64,000 nucleotides of DNA from JAGPDB01 sp046331265 (GCA_046331265.1 JAXLRE010000001.1:62001-126000), one strand, 5' to 3'; numbered from the stretch's first letter, positions 25,893 to 35,211 are shown. Notes: generated by a model not told the origin, from the sequence alone. Translations and numbers: made by a program.

Positions 25893-26705
25893 ATGGAAAT
25901 ATTTAATTCAAAAGCATTTACGACAACAGGTACATCATTCATAGATTACTTAAATGAATCACAACCTGAACTTTTACCTAATTCTCGATTAACTGCTAAT
26001 CGTGAAAGTTTTGATACCGCAACGTTGCCTCATGCGACAACTGTTGTGGCGTTGACCTACGCGCAGGGTGTAATTATGGCGGGAGATCGACGTGCTACTG
26101 CTGGTCTGTCAATTGCACATCGCCATATGGATAAAGTTCTTAGAGCTGATGAACATTCTGGAATCGCAATAGCTGGTACTGCTGGAATTGCAATGGATCT
26201 TGTTCGATTATTTCAGGTTCAACTCGAACATTATGAAAAAATGGCTGGTGACCCTTTAAGTTTTGAAGGTAAAGCAAACCAACTTTCATTTATGATCCGA
26301 AATAATCTACCTTTAGCAATGCAAGGATTGCTTGTGGTTCCTTTGTTTGCTGGTTATGACACTTTGAGAGAAGCTGGTCGCGTATTTAGTTATGATGCTA
26401 CTGGTGGACGTTATGAAGAATTCAAATATGCTGCGACAGGATCAGGATCTGTTCATGCTAAAAACTGGATTAAAGCAGATTTTAAAGACGATTTAGATCA
26501 AGATAGTGCAATCAACATAGCTATTCGATCTCTTTTTGCTGCTGCAGATGAGGACGCTGGCACAGGTGGTCCTGATTTGGTTCGAAAGATATTTCCTTCT
26601 GTTGCAGTTATCAATGCCGAAGGTTTTAGTTATTTAGAAGATGATCAAGTAGAAGCGAAAGCAATCGAACTTCTCGCTGGTCCAGAACAAGGAGGCGATG
26701 AATAA
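25893..26705 (+). CDS. prcB: 20S proteasome beta subunit
   Basis: PrcB is the proteolytic subunit of the 20S proteasome. The 270-aa precursor has a 48-residue propeptide, with predicted cleavage between Ala48 and the catalytic Thr49 in 'LPHATTVVALTY'. 'IMAGDRRATAG' follows, containing the Asp and Arg of the active-site surroundings. Start ATG at 25893 lies 4 bases after the preceding stop. The stop overlaps the prcA start (TAATG). Confidence 0.96.
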   Translation: MEIFNSKAFTTTGTSFIDYLNESQPELLPNSRLTANRESFDTATLPHATTVVALTYAQGVIMAGDRRATAGLSIAHRHMDKVLRADEHSGIAIAGTAGIAMDLVRLFQVQLEHYEKMAGDPLSFEGKANQLSFMIRNNLPLAMQGLLVVPLFAGYDTLREAGRVFSYDATGGRYEEFKYAATGSGSVHAKNWIKADFKDDLDQDSAINIAIRSLFAAADEDAGTGGPDLVRKIFPSVAVINAEGFSYLEDDQVEAKAIELLAGPEQGGDE

Positions 26706-27382
26706 TGACGATGCCATTTTATGTTTCGCCTGAACAAGTAATGAAAGATCGTGCAGATTATGCACGTAAAGGTATTGCGCGTGGCCGTAGCCTTGTTGCT
26801 CTTGAATACAACAACGGTATTGTTATGGTTGCAGAGAATCCGTCTAAAACATTAAATAAAATTTCAGAAATTTACGACCGTATAGCATTTGCTGGTGTTG
26901 GTAAGTACAACGAATTTCAAATGCTACGTAATGCAGGTGTGCGTTTGGCCGATCAAAAGGGCTATGCGTACTCTCGTGAAGATGTTGTAGCTAATGAACT
27001 AGCCAATGTTTATGCTCAAAGTTTGGGTCAAGTTTTTACACATGAAATGAAACCTTACGAAGTAGAAATCTTGGTTGCACAAGTTGGTGTTGGAGACGCA
27101 CCTAATGAGATTTTTCATGTTCTCTACGACGGTACTGTCATGGACGAAGATAACTATTGCGTCTTAGGCGGAAATGCCGAAGAAATAGAAGAAAAACTCA
27201 AATCAGGCTTTAAAAAGAATATGTCTTTAAATGCAGCTATAAAGCTTGGTGCTTCAGCATTACATCCAGACGTGGATGTGCCAGTTGAAGTAGAACAACT
27301 AGAAGTTGGGTATTTAGATAAGTCCGCGACTCGACGATGTTTTAAGCGTATGAAAAAGGAAGAACTAGAAAAGATTTTCTAG
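26705..27382 (+). CDS. prcA: 20S proteasome alpha subunit
   Basis: PrcA forms the outer, gating rings of the 20S proteasome and receives the C-termini of Arc. The 225-aa protein has the actinobacterial N-terminus 'PFYVSPEQVMKDRADYARKG', then 'GIVMVAENPSKTLNKISEIY' and 'GVGKYNEFQMLRNAGVRLAD'. It lacks the N-terminal catalytic Thr, as expected for an alpha subunit. Coupled to prcB and pafA by one-base stop/start overlaps. Confidence 0.96.
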   Translation: MTMPFYVSPEQVMKDRADYARKGIARGRSLVALEYNNGIVMVAENPSKTLNKISEIYDRIAFAGVGKYNEFQMLRNAGVRLADQKGYAYSREDVVANELANVYAQSLGQVFTHEMKPYEVEILVAQVGVGDAPNEIFHVLYDGTVMDEDNYCVLGGNAEEIEEKLKSGFKKNMSLNAAIKLGASALHPDVDVPVEVEQLEVGYLDKSATRRCFKRMKKEELEKIF

Positions 27383-28743
27383 TGGCAAAAAAACGAATTT
27401 ACGGGATCGAAAACGAATACGGTGTAACGTGCACGTTTAAAGGTCAGCGTCGACTTAGCCCTGATGAAGTAGCTAGGTATTTATTTCGTCGTGTTGTTTC
27501 ATGGGGACGATCAAGCAATGTCTTTTTAGAAAACGGTTCACGTCTATATCTAGATGTTGGATCACACCCTGAATATGCAACACCTGAATGTGATTCATTG
27601 GTCGATGTAGTTGCTCACGATAAAGCAGGTGAGCGAATATTAGAAAACTTAGTTCATGCTGCTGAGAAACGACTCCGGGAAGAAGGCATTCGAGGAGAAA
27701 TATTTCTTTTTAAAAATAATACAGACTCTGCAGGCAACAGCTATGGAAGTCATGAGAACTATCTGGTTAGACGTGAAACAGATTTTGATCGGGTTACTGA
27801 TGTTTTAATTCCATTTCTTGTAACACGACAAATCTATACAGGTGCAGGAAAAGTTCTTCATACGGCTAAAGGCGCGACATATGTGATTTCTCAAAGAGCA
27901 GAACATATATGGGAGGGTGTTTCAAGTGCAACAACAAGATCGAGGCCGATAATAAATACTCGCGATGAACCTCATGCAGACGCCGAGAAATATAGACGAC
28001 TTCATGTTATTGTTGGCGATTCGACCATGAGTGAATATACAACTTATTTACGTGTAGGCACTACAGCAATTATTTTAAGAATGCTAGAAGAAGATCAAGC
28101 ACCTTGGCGCGACTTAACTTTTGAAAATCCTATTAGAGCAATTCGCGATATTAGTTTTGATCCATATGGACGTAAGCTCCAAAGATTAAGTAACGGTCGA
28201 GACGTAAGTGCTTTTGATGTACAAAGTGAATATTTAACCCGTGCTCTACGTTTTGCCTCTAGACGAGGGCTACCTGCTGAAGAGCAAAAAGCATTAGACA
28301 TGTGGGAACACGTTATGACCGCTATTGAAACTGATCCTTTTCAGCTGACTACAGAGGTTGATTGGGTTATAAAACATAATATGATCGAAACATACCGTAA
28401 AAAATTCGATTTAAAACTCAATCATCCAAAAGTTAATCTTTTAGATCTTCAATACCACGATGTTAACCGCTCACGTGGTCTTTACTATCTATTAGAAAAG
28501 AATCAAAGAGTGGAACGAGTTACCAGCGACAGCGCTATAAATACAGCAATTAATAATGCACCTCAAACAACGCGCGCCCGCTTACGCGGTGAATTTATTA
28601 AGGTAGCTAAAGAGAAAAAGCGTGATTATACGGTTGATTGGGTACACCTTAAGTTAAATGATCAAGCTCAAAGAACTGTGATTTGTAAAGATCCATTTGT
28701 CTCTCATGATGATAGAGTAGAAAGACTAATTGCCTCTTTATAA
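27382..28743 (+). CDS. pafA: Pup-protein ligase PafA
   Basis: PafA attaches the C-terminal Glu of Pup to substrate lysines using ATP. The 453-aa protein starts with GTG inside the prcA stop (TAGTG). Signature blocks are 'RIYGIENEYGVTCTFKG', 'LYLDVGSHPEYATPECDSL', 'FLFKNNTDSAGNSYGSHENY' and 'NTRDEPHADAEKYRRLHVIV'. The Dop-specific loop is absent, which separates it from the dop paralogue upstream. Confidence 0.96.
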   Translation: MAKKRIYGIENEYGVTCTFKGQRRLSPDEVARYLFRRVVSWGRSSNVFLENGSRLYLDVGSHPEYATPECDSLVDVVAHDKAGERILENLVHAAEKRLREEGIRGEIFLFKNNTDSAGNSYGSHENYLVRRETDFDRVTDVLIPFLVTRQIYTGAGKVLHTAKGATYVISQRAEHIWEGVSSATTRSRPIINTRDEPHADAEKYRRLHVIVGDSTMSEYTTYLRVGTTAIILRMLEEDQAPWRDLTFENPIRAIRDISFDPYGRKLQRLSNGRDVSAFDVQSEYLTRALRFASRRGLPAEEQKALDMWEHVMTAIETDPFQLTTEVDWVIKHNMIETYRKKFDLKLNHPKVNLLDLQYHDVNRSRGLYYLLEKNQRVERVTSDSAINTAINNAPQTTRARLRGEFIKVAKEKKRDYTVDWVHLKLNDQAQRTVICKDPFVSHDDRVERLIASL

Positions 28744-28753
28744 ATGGAAATAT

Positions 28754-29809
28754 ATGGCTCAATTTAAAAAATTAACGGTCGAACAAATTACTTATGCTGA
28801 TAGCGGAATAATTAAATTTATTAATGATGATGGATCTAGAGCATATGCATTTCCTGCATTAACAGGCGATTTGTCTGTAGGAGATGAAGTAATCGTAAAT
28901 ACCACAGCAGTTGACCTATCGTTGGGTACAGGCGGCTGGCATTTTCTTGTATGGAATCTAAAAAATAATGAGTTAATTACTCCATCTGGTGGACACATAA
29001 TGAAAATGCGTTATACGCCTTTCCAATTAGATTCAGGGGTCGAAGAGGAAGATCAGAGCTATATTGAAAGCGATGATTTAAGTCCGATGTCTGTCATTGC
29101 TGTACCGTTACATTCGCAAATAGCTCCAATAGTAAGTTATCTAAAATCAAAAGCTAATTTAAATATTTCTGTTTTAATCTCTGATGGGGCTGCATTACCT
29201 GTTGCATTAAGTGATTTACTCAGAAGTTTGAAAGAAAATGATTTGATAAATTCGACTATTTCTTTTGGCCATTCTTTTGGTGGCGATTTTGAATCATTAA
29301 ATATTTATTCTGCTTTAATAACTGCAAAAAATATTGCGAATGCAGATGTAGCGATAGTAACAATGGGCCCTGGAATTGTAGGAACAAATACGAAGTATGG
29401 ATTTACAGGAATAGAAGTTGCGCATCACTTAGATGTTGCAAAGAAGTTTAATTGTGATTCGATTGGAGTTATTAGAGCATCTAGTGCGGACAAGAGAGAA
29501 AGACATTACGGAATTTCTCATCATTCCTTAACATGTTATTCAAAAGCTACATTTTTATCTCACTCACTTGGAGTGATTGAAGATCATGAGCTATCAGCAA
29601 AGATGATTTCACAACTTGAAGATAATAATATTTTTGCTCTTCATGATGTCCATCGACTGTCTAGTGTCGGAATTGTAGATATGATGGAGAAATTTAATAT
29701 CCATGTATCTTCTATGGGACGTAAAGCAAAAGATGATGAACTTTTTTACGAAATGGCAGCTACTTCAGCACAAATATTGATTCATGATTTAGGTAGTGAA
29801 TATGTCTAA
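28754..29809 (+). CDS. DUF3866 family protein
   Basis: A protein of about 351 aa matching the uncharacterised DUF3866 family of actinobacteria. 'DLSVGDEVIVNTTAVDLSLG' in an OB-like N-terminal part, 'GGHIMKMRYTPFQL', 'DGAALPVALSDLL', 'GHSFGGDFESLNIYSAL' and 'VTMGPGIVGTNTKYGF' are the recognisable blocks. The ATG at 28754 is preferred over a TTG at 28730 because it avoids overlap and has GGA 7 bases upstream. It sits between pafA and pafB, which are adjacent in mycobacteria, so it may act with the Pup or DNA-damage system (inference). Confidence 0.8.
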   Translation: MAQFKKLTVEQITYADSGIIKFINDDGSRAYAFPALTGDLSVGDEVIVNTTAVDLSLGTGGWHFLVWNLKNNELITPSGGHIMKMRYTPFQLDSGVEEEDQSYIESDDLSPMSVIAVPLHSQIAPIVSYLKSKANLNISVLISDGAALPVALSDLLRSLKENDLINSTISFGHSFGGDFESLNIYSALITAKNIANADVAIVTMGPGIVGTNTKYGFTGIEVAHHLDVAKKFNCDSIGVIRASSADKRERHYGISHHSLTCYSKATFLSHSLGVIEDHELSAKMISQLEDNNIFALHDVHRLSSVGIVDMMEKFNIHVSSMGRKAKDDELFYEMAATSAQILIHDLGSEYV

Positions 29810-30680
29810 TGCCAAATTAGAAAGATTGATGAATCTTATTGCATTATTAAGTGAAGCGAGAAAACCTCTAACTTTTCGTGAAATTACTTCTATGGTTCCT
29901 GGGTATCCTGAAACTACTTCTGCTGCTCGCAGAGCGTTTGAAAGGGATAAAGAAGATTTACGTGCAATGGATTTTGACATATCTGTTGAGCAAAATCCTG
30001 ATCAAGAAACTGGTTATCGTATAAATAAGAACCAGACCTATTATGAAATTGCTTTAACCTCTGCACAAAGAAACACAGTTCAATATGCTTTAGCCTTGTA
30101 TTCACCAGAAGAAACGATTGCTAATGATGCTGTCGCGAAACTGGGCGGGTTGAACCCCGAGAATGCTTTAGAAAATGTTAAATCGTTGCCTATGCCAATG
30201 TTCATTGATGAACTAATGGGTGCGATAAAAGACAAAAAATCTATAGCTATGGTTTTTCGCGGTGAAAAGCGAAATGTTCTACCAAAAAAACTAATCGCAC
30301 GTTCAGGATATTGGTATGTAGAGTCACACGACTTAGATAAGAATCAATCAAGGACATTTAGAGTTGACCGTATCGAATCATTAGATAGACAAGAAAACAA
30401 TGATTTTTCAATCAATATTGATGAAATTGATTCTCCAGAGGCTGAGGAACAGCAAGTTAAATTTGAAGTAGCTGTTCATAATTCATTGAAAGATAATTTT
30501 TGTAAAACTTGGAATGCTGAAGAAAATTCATCAAATGGATTAATTGAATTCTATGTACCCAGAAAAGAGATCTTTCTAGCAAGATTATTTGATTACTCTG
30601 GGTTTGTTTCAATAAGTGCTCCTAAAGAAATTGCAAATGAAATATCTAGTCGATTTGATCAGGCAAAAGTAAAGATATGA
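29802..30680 (+). CDS. pafB: WYL-domain transcriptional regulator PafB
   Basis: PafB with PafC forms the PafBC activator of the RecA-independent DNA damage response. The 292-aa protein has an N-terminal winged helix-turn-helix ('KLERLMNLIALLSEARKPLT', 'SAARRAFERDKEDLRAMDF') and a WYL domain in the middle ('KKLIARSGYWYVESHDLDKN', 'RTFRVDRIESL'), followed by a WCX-like end. The ATG at 29802 has AGGTAG in front; a GTG two codons earlier is possible. It overlaps the DUF3866 stop. Confidence 0.9.
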   Translation: MSNAKLERLMNLIALLSEARKPLTFREITSMVPGYPETTSAARRAFERDKEDLRAMDFDISVEQNPDQETGYRINKNQTYYEIALTSAQRNTVQYALALYSPEETIANDAVAKLGGLNPENALENVKSLPMPMFIDELMGAIKDKKSIAMVFRGEKRNVLPKKLIARSGYWYVESHDLDKNQSRTFRVDRIESLDRQENNDFSINIDEIDSPEAEEQQVKFEVAVHNSLKDNFCKTWNAEENSSNGLIEFYVPRKEIFLARLFDYSGFVSISAPKEIANEISSRFDQAKVKI

Positions 30681-30684
30681 AATT

Positions 30685-31647
30685 ATGGTAGTCAAAAGTA
30701 AGAAGCATCAATTACGTCTAGCAAGATTGATAACACTTGCTTATTTACTTTCAACTCGTAGCGAGATCCACATCGAAGAACTTTGTGAAAGATTAGGAGA
30801 GAATCGTGAAACAATAGAAGAAGACCTCAATGTTTTAATGTTTTGTGGTCTACCACCATATTCGCCTGAACAATTGTTTGATATTTCCATAGAAGATGAT
30901 TTTGTCTCAATGTATTTCAATAATGTATTTGTTTCACCCCTTCGTTTAAATGAATCCGAAAGAAATCAAGTAATTATTGCTCTAGCACGACTTAGAGCTA
31001 GCTCGACAATAGATTCTGAAATTAAAAATATTGATGAGATATCGAAAATAATCGATAGTAGTTTTTCAGAAAGTATCGATATAGAAACAAATATTGATCA
31101 TATCGATGTACTAAATGATGGAATCGAAAATAAATGTGCAGTTTCTATTGAATATTTATCATTAAATTCTGCGAGCATCGATATTAGAAACATATTCCCA
31201 ATATCGATTTATTCTTCCGCATCAACAGCATACGTTTTTGCTTATGATTCAAATTATGCTTTAAAACTCTATCGAATCGATCGAATTTTGAGCGCAAATA
31301 TAGAAATAGATACAAAATTAGATTCGAGTAAAACACAAAACGGCGATCCTGATATTGAAGATGACATAGGTCAGCATATTTTTATTTCAAATGAAGAAAA
31401 CTATGTAGATTTCATTATTAATGAAGGATCATATTGGCTTATTGATAGTTATCCGAATGAACTTATTGATGAAATACAAAATATATATCGATTTCAAGCT
31501 CCAAGCCCTTATTTCATAGCCCGTTTAATGCTCAGTAATTTTGAAAACATTGTTTATTTCGCCAGTAGCTATGAGAAAAACACTATTGTAGATGCGATCA
31601 ATAAAATTGAGCAACAAATGAGGAATACTGCAGGTATAAATGAGTAG
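30685..31647 (+). CDS. pafC: WYL-domain transcriptional regulator PafC
   Basis: The 320-aa partner of PafB. N-terminal helix-turn-helix 'RLARLITLAYLLSTRSEIHI', then 'RETIEEDLNVLMFCGLPPY', a WYL-type domain ('IEYLSLNSASIDIRNIFPIS', 'AYVFAYDSNYALKLYRIDRI') and a C-terminal WCX domain. The W of the WYL motif is not evident here, as in many PafC proteins. It starts 4 bp after pafB and overlaps lepB by 8 bp. Confidence 0.88.
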   Translation: MVVKSKKHQLRLARLITLAYLLSTRSEIHIEELCERLGENRETIEEDLNVLMFCGLPPYSPEQLFDISIEDDFVSMYFNNVFVSPLRLNESERNQVIIALARLRASSTIDSEIKNIDEISKIIDSSFSESIDIETNIDHIDVLNDGIENKCAVSIEYLSLNSASIDIRNIFPISIYSSASTAYVFAYDSNYALKLYRIDRILSANIEIDTKLDSSKTQNGDPDIEDDIGQHIFISNEENYVDFIINEGSYWLIDSYPNELIDEIQNIYRFQAPSPYFIARLMLSNFENIVYFASSYEKNTIVDAINKIEQQMRNTAGINE

Positions 31648-32218
31648 TACAACTATCAAATCACTAAAAAGCAATAGTCTTGTTGAAATTGGAGTGATAA
31701 TTGTTATAGCTGGGCTTGTTGCTGTAATCGTAAGAATGTTTTTTTTAGGGCTATATTTCATTCCTTCTGTATCAATGGTTCCAACTTTAAATGTAAATGA
31801 CAAAATTTTTGTAAATAAAATGAGTTATAAATTTCACGATATTGAGCGTGGAGATATTGTTGTTTTTAAAGCACCTGAAAGTGTTAGAAGGCAACGTGTA
31901 AATGGTAAGCGAATAGATAATCTTGTTAAACGTGTTATTGGCCTTCCTGGTGAAACTATTGAAGGAAGGTGTAAAAATGATGAAAATCAATGTCGTATAG
32001 ACATTTATATAAATAACAAAAAACTAAATGAACCTTATGTTGGCGAGAATATTATTTCTGCTCCTTTTTCTAAAGAAACAATACCTTTAAATAGTTTTTT
32101 TATGATGGGGGATAATAGAGGAGAGTCACAAGATAGCCGTTTTTTTGGATCAATACCTGAAGATCAAATAATAGGCCGGGCATTTTTTAAATTATGGCCT
32201 GGTTTTAGCTTCCTGTAA
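31640..32218 (+). CDS. lepB: Signal peptidase I
   Basis: LepB cleaves signal peptides from exported proteins at the outer face of the membrane. The 192-aa protein has one N-terminal membrane helix (about 16-40), the nucleophile Ser45 in 'PSVSMVPTL', the catalytic Lys region 'LVKRVIGLPGETIEG', and the box 'MMGDNRGESQDSRFFG'. Its 3' end overlaps the convergent hypothetical gene by 14 bp. Confidence 0.94.
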   Translation: MSSTTIKSLKSNSLVEIGVIIVIAGLVAVIVRMFFLGLYFIPSVSMVPTLNVNDKIFVNKMSYKFHDIERGDIVVFKAPESVRRQRVNGKRIDNLVKRVIGLPGETIEGRCKNDENQCRIDIYINNKKLNEPYVGENIISAPFSKETIPLNSFFMMGDNRGESQDSRFFGSIPEDQIIGRAFFKLWPGFSFL

Positions 32219-32724
32219 CTAAAACCTTATCTACATTTAAATTTGTTGCTACTTCTAAATGTCGTTCATATTTTGCATTCACGATTATCGGTTCTAAATT
32301 AAATTTATTTGCTAAAGCGACTAGCCCTTTGCTTACTAGATCTATATCGAAGCAAACTCCATTGAGACAGTTTAGAGAATAGTCGTAGAAATGTTTCTCA
32401 TAATTTGATGATTTAACTTTACTGCCGTAATAAAAATATACATTAAATGTGTTATTTAAAGCTGCAAACTGATCATTATCGATAGCAGAAGATATTGATG
32501 AATCAAGTATAAGTATGGATTTCAAATCAGTAAGAATATTTGTTTCTAGAATTTCATTTAATTCAATAAATTTTGACTTATCAATCCAAAATCCTTTTAA
32601 TAAATCCTTTGTATTTTCATTTATATTATTAATTTTGTTTAAATCTTTGCAATTAATTCTTAGTATAAAATCGTTTTTTGCAGAAGATAGTTCTTTAAAA
32701 TTCAGCGTTTCGAATATTTGCACC
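32205..32724 (-). CDS. Hypothetical protein
   Basis: A protein of about 172 aa starting at ATG 32724 (an in-frame start at 32753 is also possible). I do not recognise it. It has no signal peptide or membrane helix and is rich in Asn, Lys and Ile. The C-terminus 'LVALANKFNLEPIIVNAKY' looks like an alpha/beta fold end. The end overlaps lepB. Three phased TTGCA repeats lie just upstream. Confidence 0.5.
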
Positions 32725-32765
32725 ATCAGATTGTTGCATAATCTAAAATACAATTACCTAACATC

Positions 32766-32790
32766 TTGCATTATATTGCATATAGTTGCA
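32766..32790. promoter_or_regulatory. Three TTGCA repeats phased at 10 bp
   Basis: TTGCA begins at 32766, 32776 and 32786, a spacing of exactly one helical turn, with TATA-like bases between. Two more TTGCA copies occur at 32718 and 32734. The array lies in the divergent gap between the hypothetical gene (-) and the zinc-ribbon gene (+) and may be a binding site for a regulator that binds one face of the DNA. It could be chance in AT-rich DNA. Confidence 0.35.
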
Positions 32791-32955
32791 CTATACGTGG
32801 TATAACTCAATATATTTCACTCGACGTTATGGTTATGTCGCAATTTTGAACACCAAAAGTCATATTTATCTGTTTATTCGCATCATGTATCAAGAACTTA
32901 GTTTTTAGAGACGATGAAAATTATATGCAAATGCAAGCTATCAAAGGAGCGGAGC

Positions 32956-33303
32956 ATGACAACCATTAGAGCTAATTGCCCGCACTGCGGAGATGTACAG
33001 TTAAGAGCTAACGATTTAACAGTGCGTATTGTCTCTGGATCAGAAAACGGTAGCTACACATTTATTTGTCCAAGCTGTGAAAGAGCAGTCGCTAAGGATG
33101 CTAGTAAAAGAATCATTGATTTGTTAGTTTCAACTGGTGTGGAAGTTAAGATTCAAAAACTTCCGCTTGAACTATCTGAAACTAAAACTGGTCCTGCAAT
33201 CAACGCTGATGATTTACTTGATTTTCACATAATGCTTCAAGATGATGCTTGGTTCGACAGATTAGTTGATCACACAAACTCATTAAGTGACGGCGAAAAG
33301 TGA
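32956..33303 (+). CDS. Zinc-ribbon protein, unknown function
   Basis: A protein of 115 aa. The ATG at 32956 is preferred because GGAGCGGAG lies immediately upstream; an upstream in-frame ATG at 32914 adds only a poor extension. A four-cysteine zinc ribbon is seen: 'CPHCGDVQLRA' and, about 28 residues later, 'CPSCERAVAK'. The remainder is helical and acidic ('ADDLLDFHIMLQDDAWFDRL'). Similar small zinc ribbons occur next to tatA in some actinobacteria. Function unknown. Confidence 0.78.
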   Translation: MTTIRANCPHCGDVQLRANDLTVRIVSGSENGSYTFICPSCERAVAKDASKRIIDLLVSTGVEVKIQKLPLELSETKTGPAINADDLLDFHIMLQDDAWFDRLVDHTNSLSDGEK

Positions 33304-33458
33304 TTTTAAGTGTTTTCACATTTACTATTGGCATGGTATTAACGCTTGCTGCGTTTCATTTTCCACACGGTCGAGTAACTGTCAATTCTATTGAAGAGTT
33401 TGATCGGTACAAAAAAACCTTAGGAAATTTGCAAAGCGTTAAAATCAAAAACCGATAA
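33300..33458 (+). CDS. Very small membrane protein (52 aa) before tatA
   Basis: A GTG-started 52-aa frame whose start overlaps the zinc-ribbon stop (GTGA). The N-terminus is a membrane helix ('LSVFTFTIGMVLTLAAFHF') followed by a soluble tail 'EEFDRYKKTLGNLQ'. The overlap, coherent composition and position in an operon argue that it is real. No family recognised. Confidence 0.6.
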   Translation: MILSVFTFTIGMVLTLAAFHFPHGRVTVNSIEEFDRYKKTLGNLQSVKIKNR

Positions 33459-33497
33459 ATTCTCTATATTTCAACTAATCTAAATTTAGGTGGTTAT

Positions 33498-33791
33498 ATG
33501 AATCTCGGTGGTCCTGAAATACTAGTGATACTTGTTGTTGCTGTAATTGTATTGGGCCCTGAAAAACTTCCCGCTGCATTAAGAATGTTCGGTAAAGCAA
33601 TGGGTGAAGTAAAAAAATATCAAGATATGGCAAAGAAAGAAATTGAAAAAGCTATGTCTGTTGCTGAAGCAAATGAAGCTGTTGTCCAACATAATCCAGC
33701 AGAGCCTGGAAAAGATGAGCAGTCTGCTGTCGAAAATGAAAAGCAAACAAATAAGTCTGATTCTGTAGCTCCAATATTGGATGATGAATAA
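33498..33791 (+). CDS. tatA: Sec-independent protein translocase TatA
   Basis: TatA forms the pore of the twin-arginine export system for folded proteins. The 97-aa protein has one N-terminal membrane helix ('ILVILVVAVIVLGPEKLP') with the hallmark G-P-E/F-K hinge followed by the amphipathic helix 'ALRMFGKAMGEVKKYQDM', then an acidic tail. Its stop overlaps the tatC start by one base. Confidence 0.92.
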   Translation: MNLGGPEILVILVVAVIVLGPEKLPAALRMFGKAMGEVKKYQDMAKKEIEKAMSVAEANEAVVQHNPAEPGKDEQSAVENEKQTNKSDSVAPILDDE

Positions 33792-34534
33792 TGGCTCGTC
33801 GAAATAAAAAATCTATTGATGAAAAAGCAAAGATGTCATTTTTTATGCATTTGCTTGAGTTGCGTAAAAGGTTAATGATTTGTTTAATCGCTGTTGTCAT
33901 TGGCGCTTGCCTCGCGTATGCTTTTGCTCCTTGGGTTATTAAATGGATTGCACAGTTCTATATTGAAGCATCAAAACAAAAAGATGCGAAATTAGCCCAA
34001 TCTAATGTTTTAGATGCCTTTTTGCTCCGCATAAAGGTAGCCACATATGGTGGAATCGTGATTGCTTCTCCAGTTTGGTTGTTTCAGCTATGGAGATTCA
34101 TTACACCAGGATTACATCCAAAAGAAAAGAAATATGTCATTCCTTTTATTCTTTCAGCCGTAACTCTATTTATTTTAGGTGGATGTGTAGCATTTTTGAC
34201 TTTAACCAAAGCATTAGTATTTTTGCTTGACTCTGGTGGCGTGAACTATTTCCAAGTTATAAATGCAGCTAGTTATGTGAATTTTGTTGTTTTAATGTTC
34301 GTTGCTTTTGGAATTTCTTTCCAATTTCCAGTTGTTTTAGTGTTCTTATTACTTGCTCGAGTCTTGAAAACTAGCCAATTAAGATCATTTAGACGTGGAG
34401 CAATATTGATAATTGTTATATTTGCGGCAGTAATAACACCATCTTCGGACCCATATTCTCTATTCTTGATGGCTATACCCATGTATATTTTTTACGAAAT
34501 ATCGATAATAATTGGAAGGATACTAAAAAGGTGA
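33791..34534 (+). CDS. tatC: Sec-independent protein translocase TatC
   Basis: TatC recognises twin-arginine signal peptides. The 247-aa protein has six membrane helices and the conserved N-terminal 'MSFFMHLLELRKRLMICLI', plus 'TPGLHPKEKKYVIPFI' and 'FGISFQFPVVL'. It follows tatA directly and overlaps the next gene by 4 bp. No tatB is seen, as usual in actinobacteria with a separate tatB locus. Confidence 0.95.
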   Translation: MARRNKKSIDEKAKMSFFMHLLELRKRLMICLIAVVIGACLAYAFAPWVIKWIAQFYIEASKQKDAKLAQSNVLDAFLLRIKVATYGGIVIASPVWLFQLWRFITPGLHPKEKKYVIPFILSAVTLFILGGCVAFLTLTKALVFLLDSGGVNYFQVINAASYVNFVVLMFVAFGISFQFPVVLVFLLLARVLKTSQLRSFRRGAILIIVIFAAVITPSSDPYSLFLMAIPMYIFYEISIIIGRILKR

Positions 34535-35211
34535 CAACTCAAAGTTTGCCAATCTCTCGAACTAAAAAAGATTATGTACAATCTACATTCGTTGTATTAG
34601 GTATCGCATTGATAAGTGCGCTAAGTGTGTACTTTACACACCCAACAAAATTAGAAAGAAATGCTACACATAAATTTATTGGAATCGTAATCCCAAATTT
34701 TAAGGGAATTATTTTGCGCCAACCAAGAATGACTATTGTTTATTTAATTGCAATAGCAATGTTTATTCTTGGTTTCACTTTCATTAGCAGGGAAGCGTTG
34801 AGTTTCTTCTCTAGAAAAGTTGCATGGATATTTTCAGTTCTATTTGGTTTAGTTGCTTTATCAATAGCATTCTTAAACAAAGCAGGCACATCAAGTGCTT
34901 GGTTTCGATTTTTTATAATGATTTTTGTTTTAGTTATTTCAGCAACAGTTATTGCCGAACTAATGATCTTTTACAGAAAATTTATTGTTAAGAAAACATT
35001 TCGTACTCAAATATGGCACAAAATAATTTTTGGTCTTGTATGTGCACTACTATCATCCTCAATTGCATTCTTCTATTATCACAACGCAATGAAAGATGGT
35101 GCAGTAATAGATTACGGAGCATCTAGCACAATCCCCAATGCGAAGATCCCAACTATTCCAACAAGTACTGTTCCTTTGAATAACATAACGAGTTCTACGC
35201 AAGCGCCATAA
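34531..35211 (+). CDS. Polytopic membrane protein, unknown
   Basis: A 226-aa protein starting with GTG inside the tatC stop (GTGA). About five hydrophobic segments are visible (near residues 18-37, 68-86, 92-112, 125-147 and 170-190), followed by a Pro/Thr-rich tail of about 35 residues ('PNAKIPTIPTSTVPLNN') that would face outward. No family recognised. Its stop overlaps the helY start, so it belongs to the tat-helY operon. Confidence 0.65.
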   Translation: MTTQSLPISRTKKDYVQSTFVVLGIALISALSVYFTHPTKLERNATHKFIGIVIPNFKGIILRQPRMTIVYLIAIAMFILGFTFISREALSFFSRKVAWIFSVLFGLVALSIAFLNKAGTSSAWFRFFIMIFVLVISATVIAELMIFYRKFIVKKTFRTQIWHKIIFGLVCALLSSSIAFFYYHNAMKDGAVIDYGASSTIPNAKIPTIPTSTVPLNNITSSTQAP

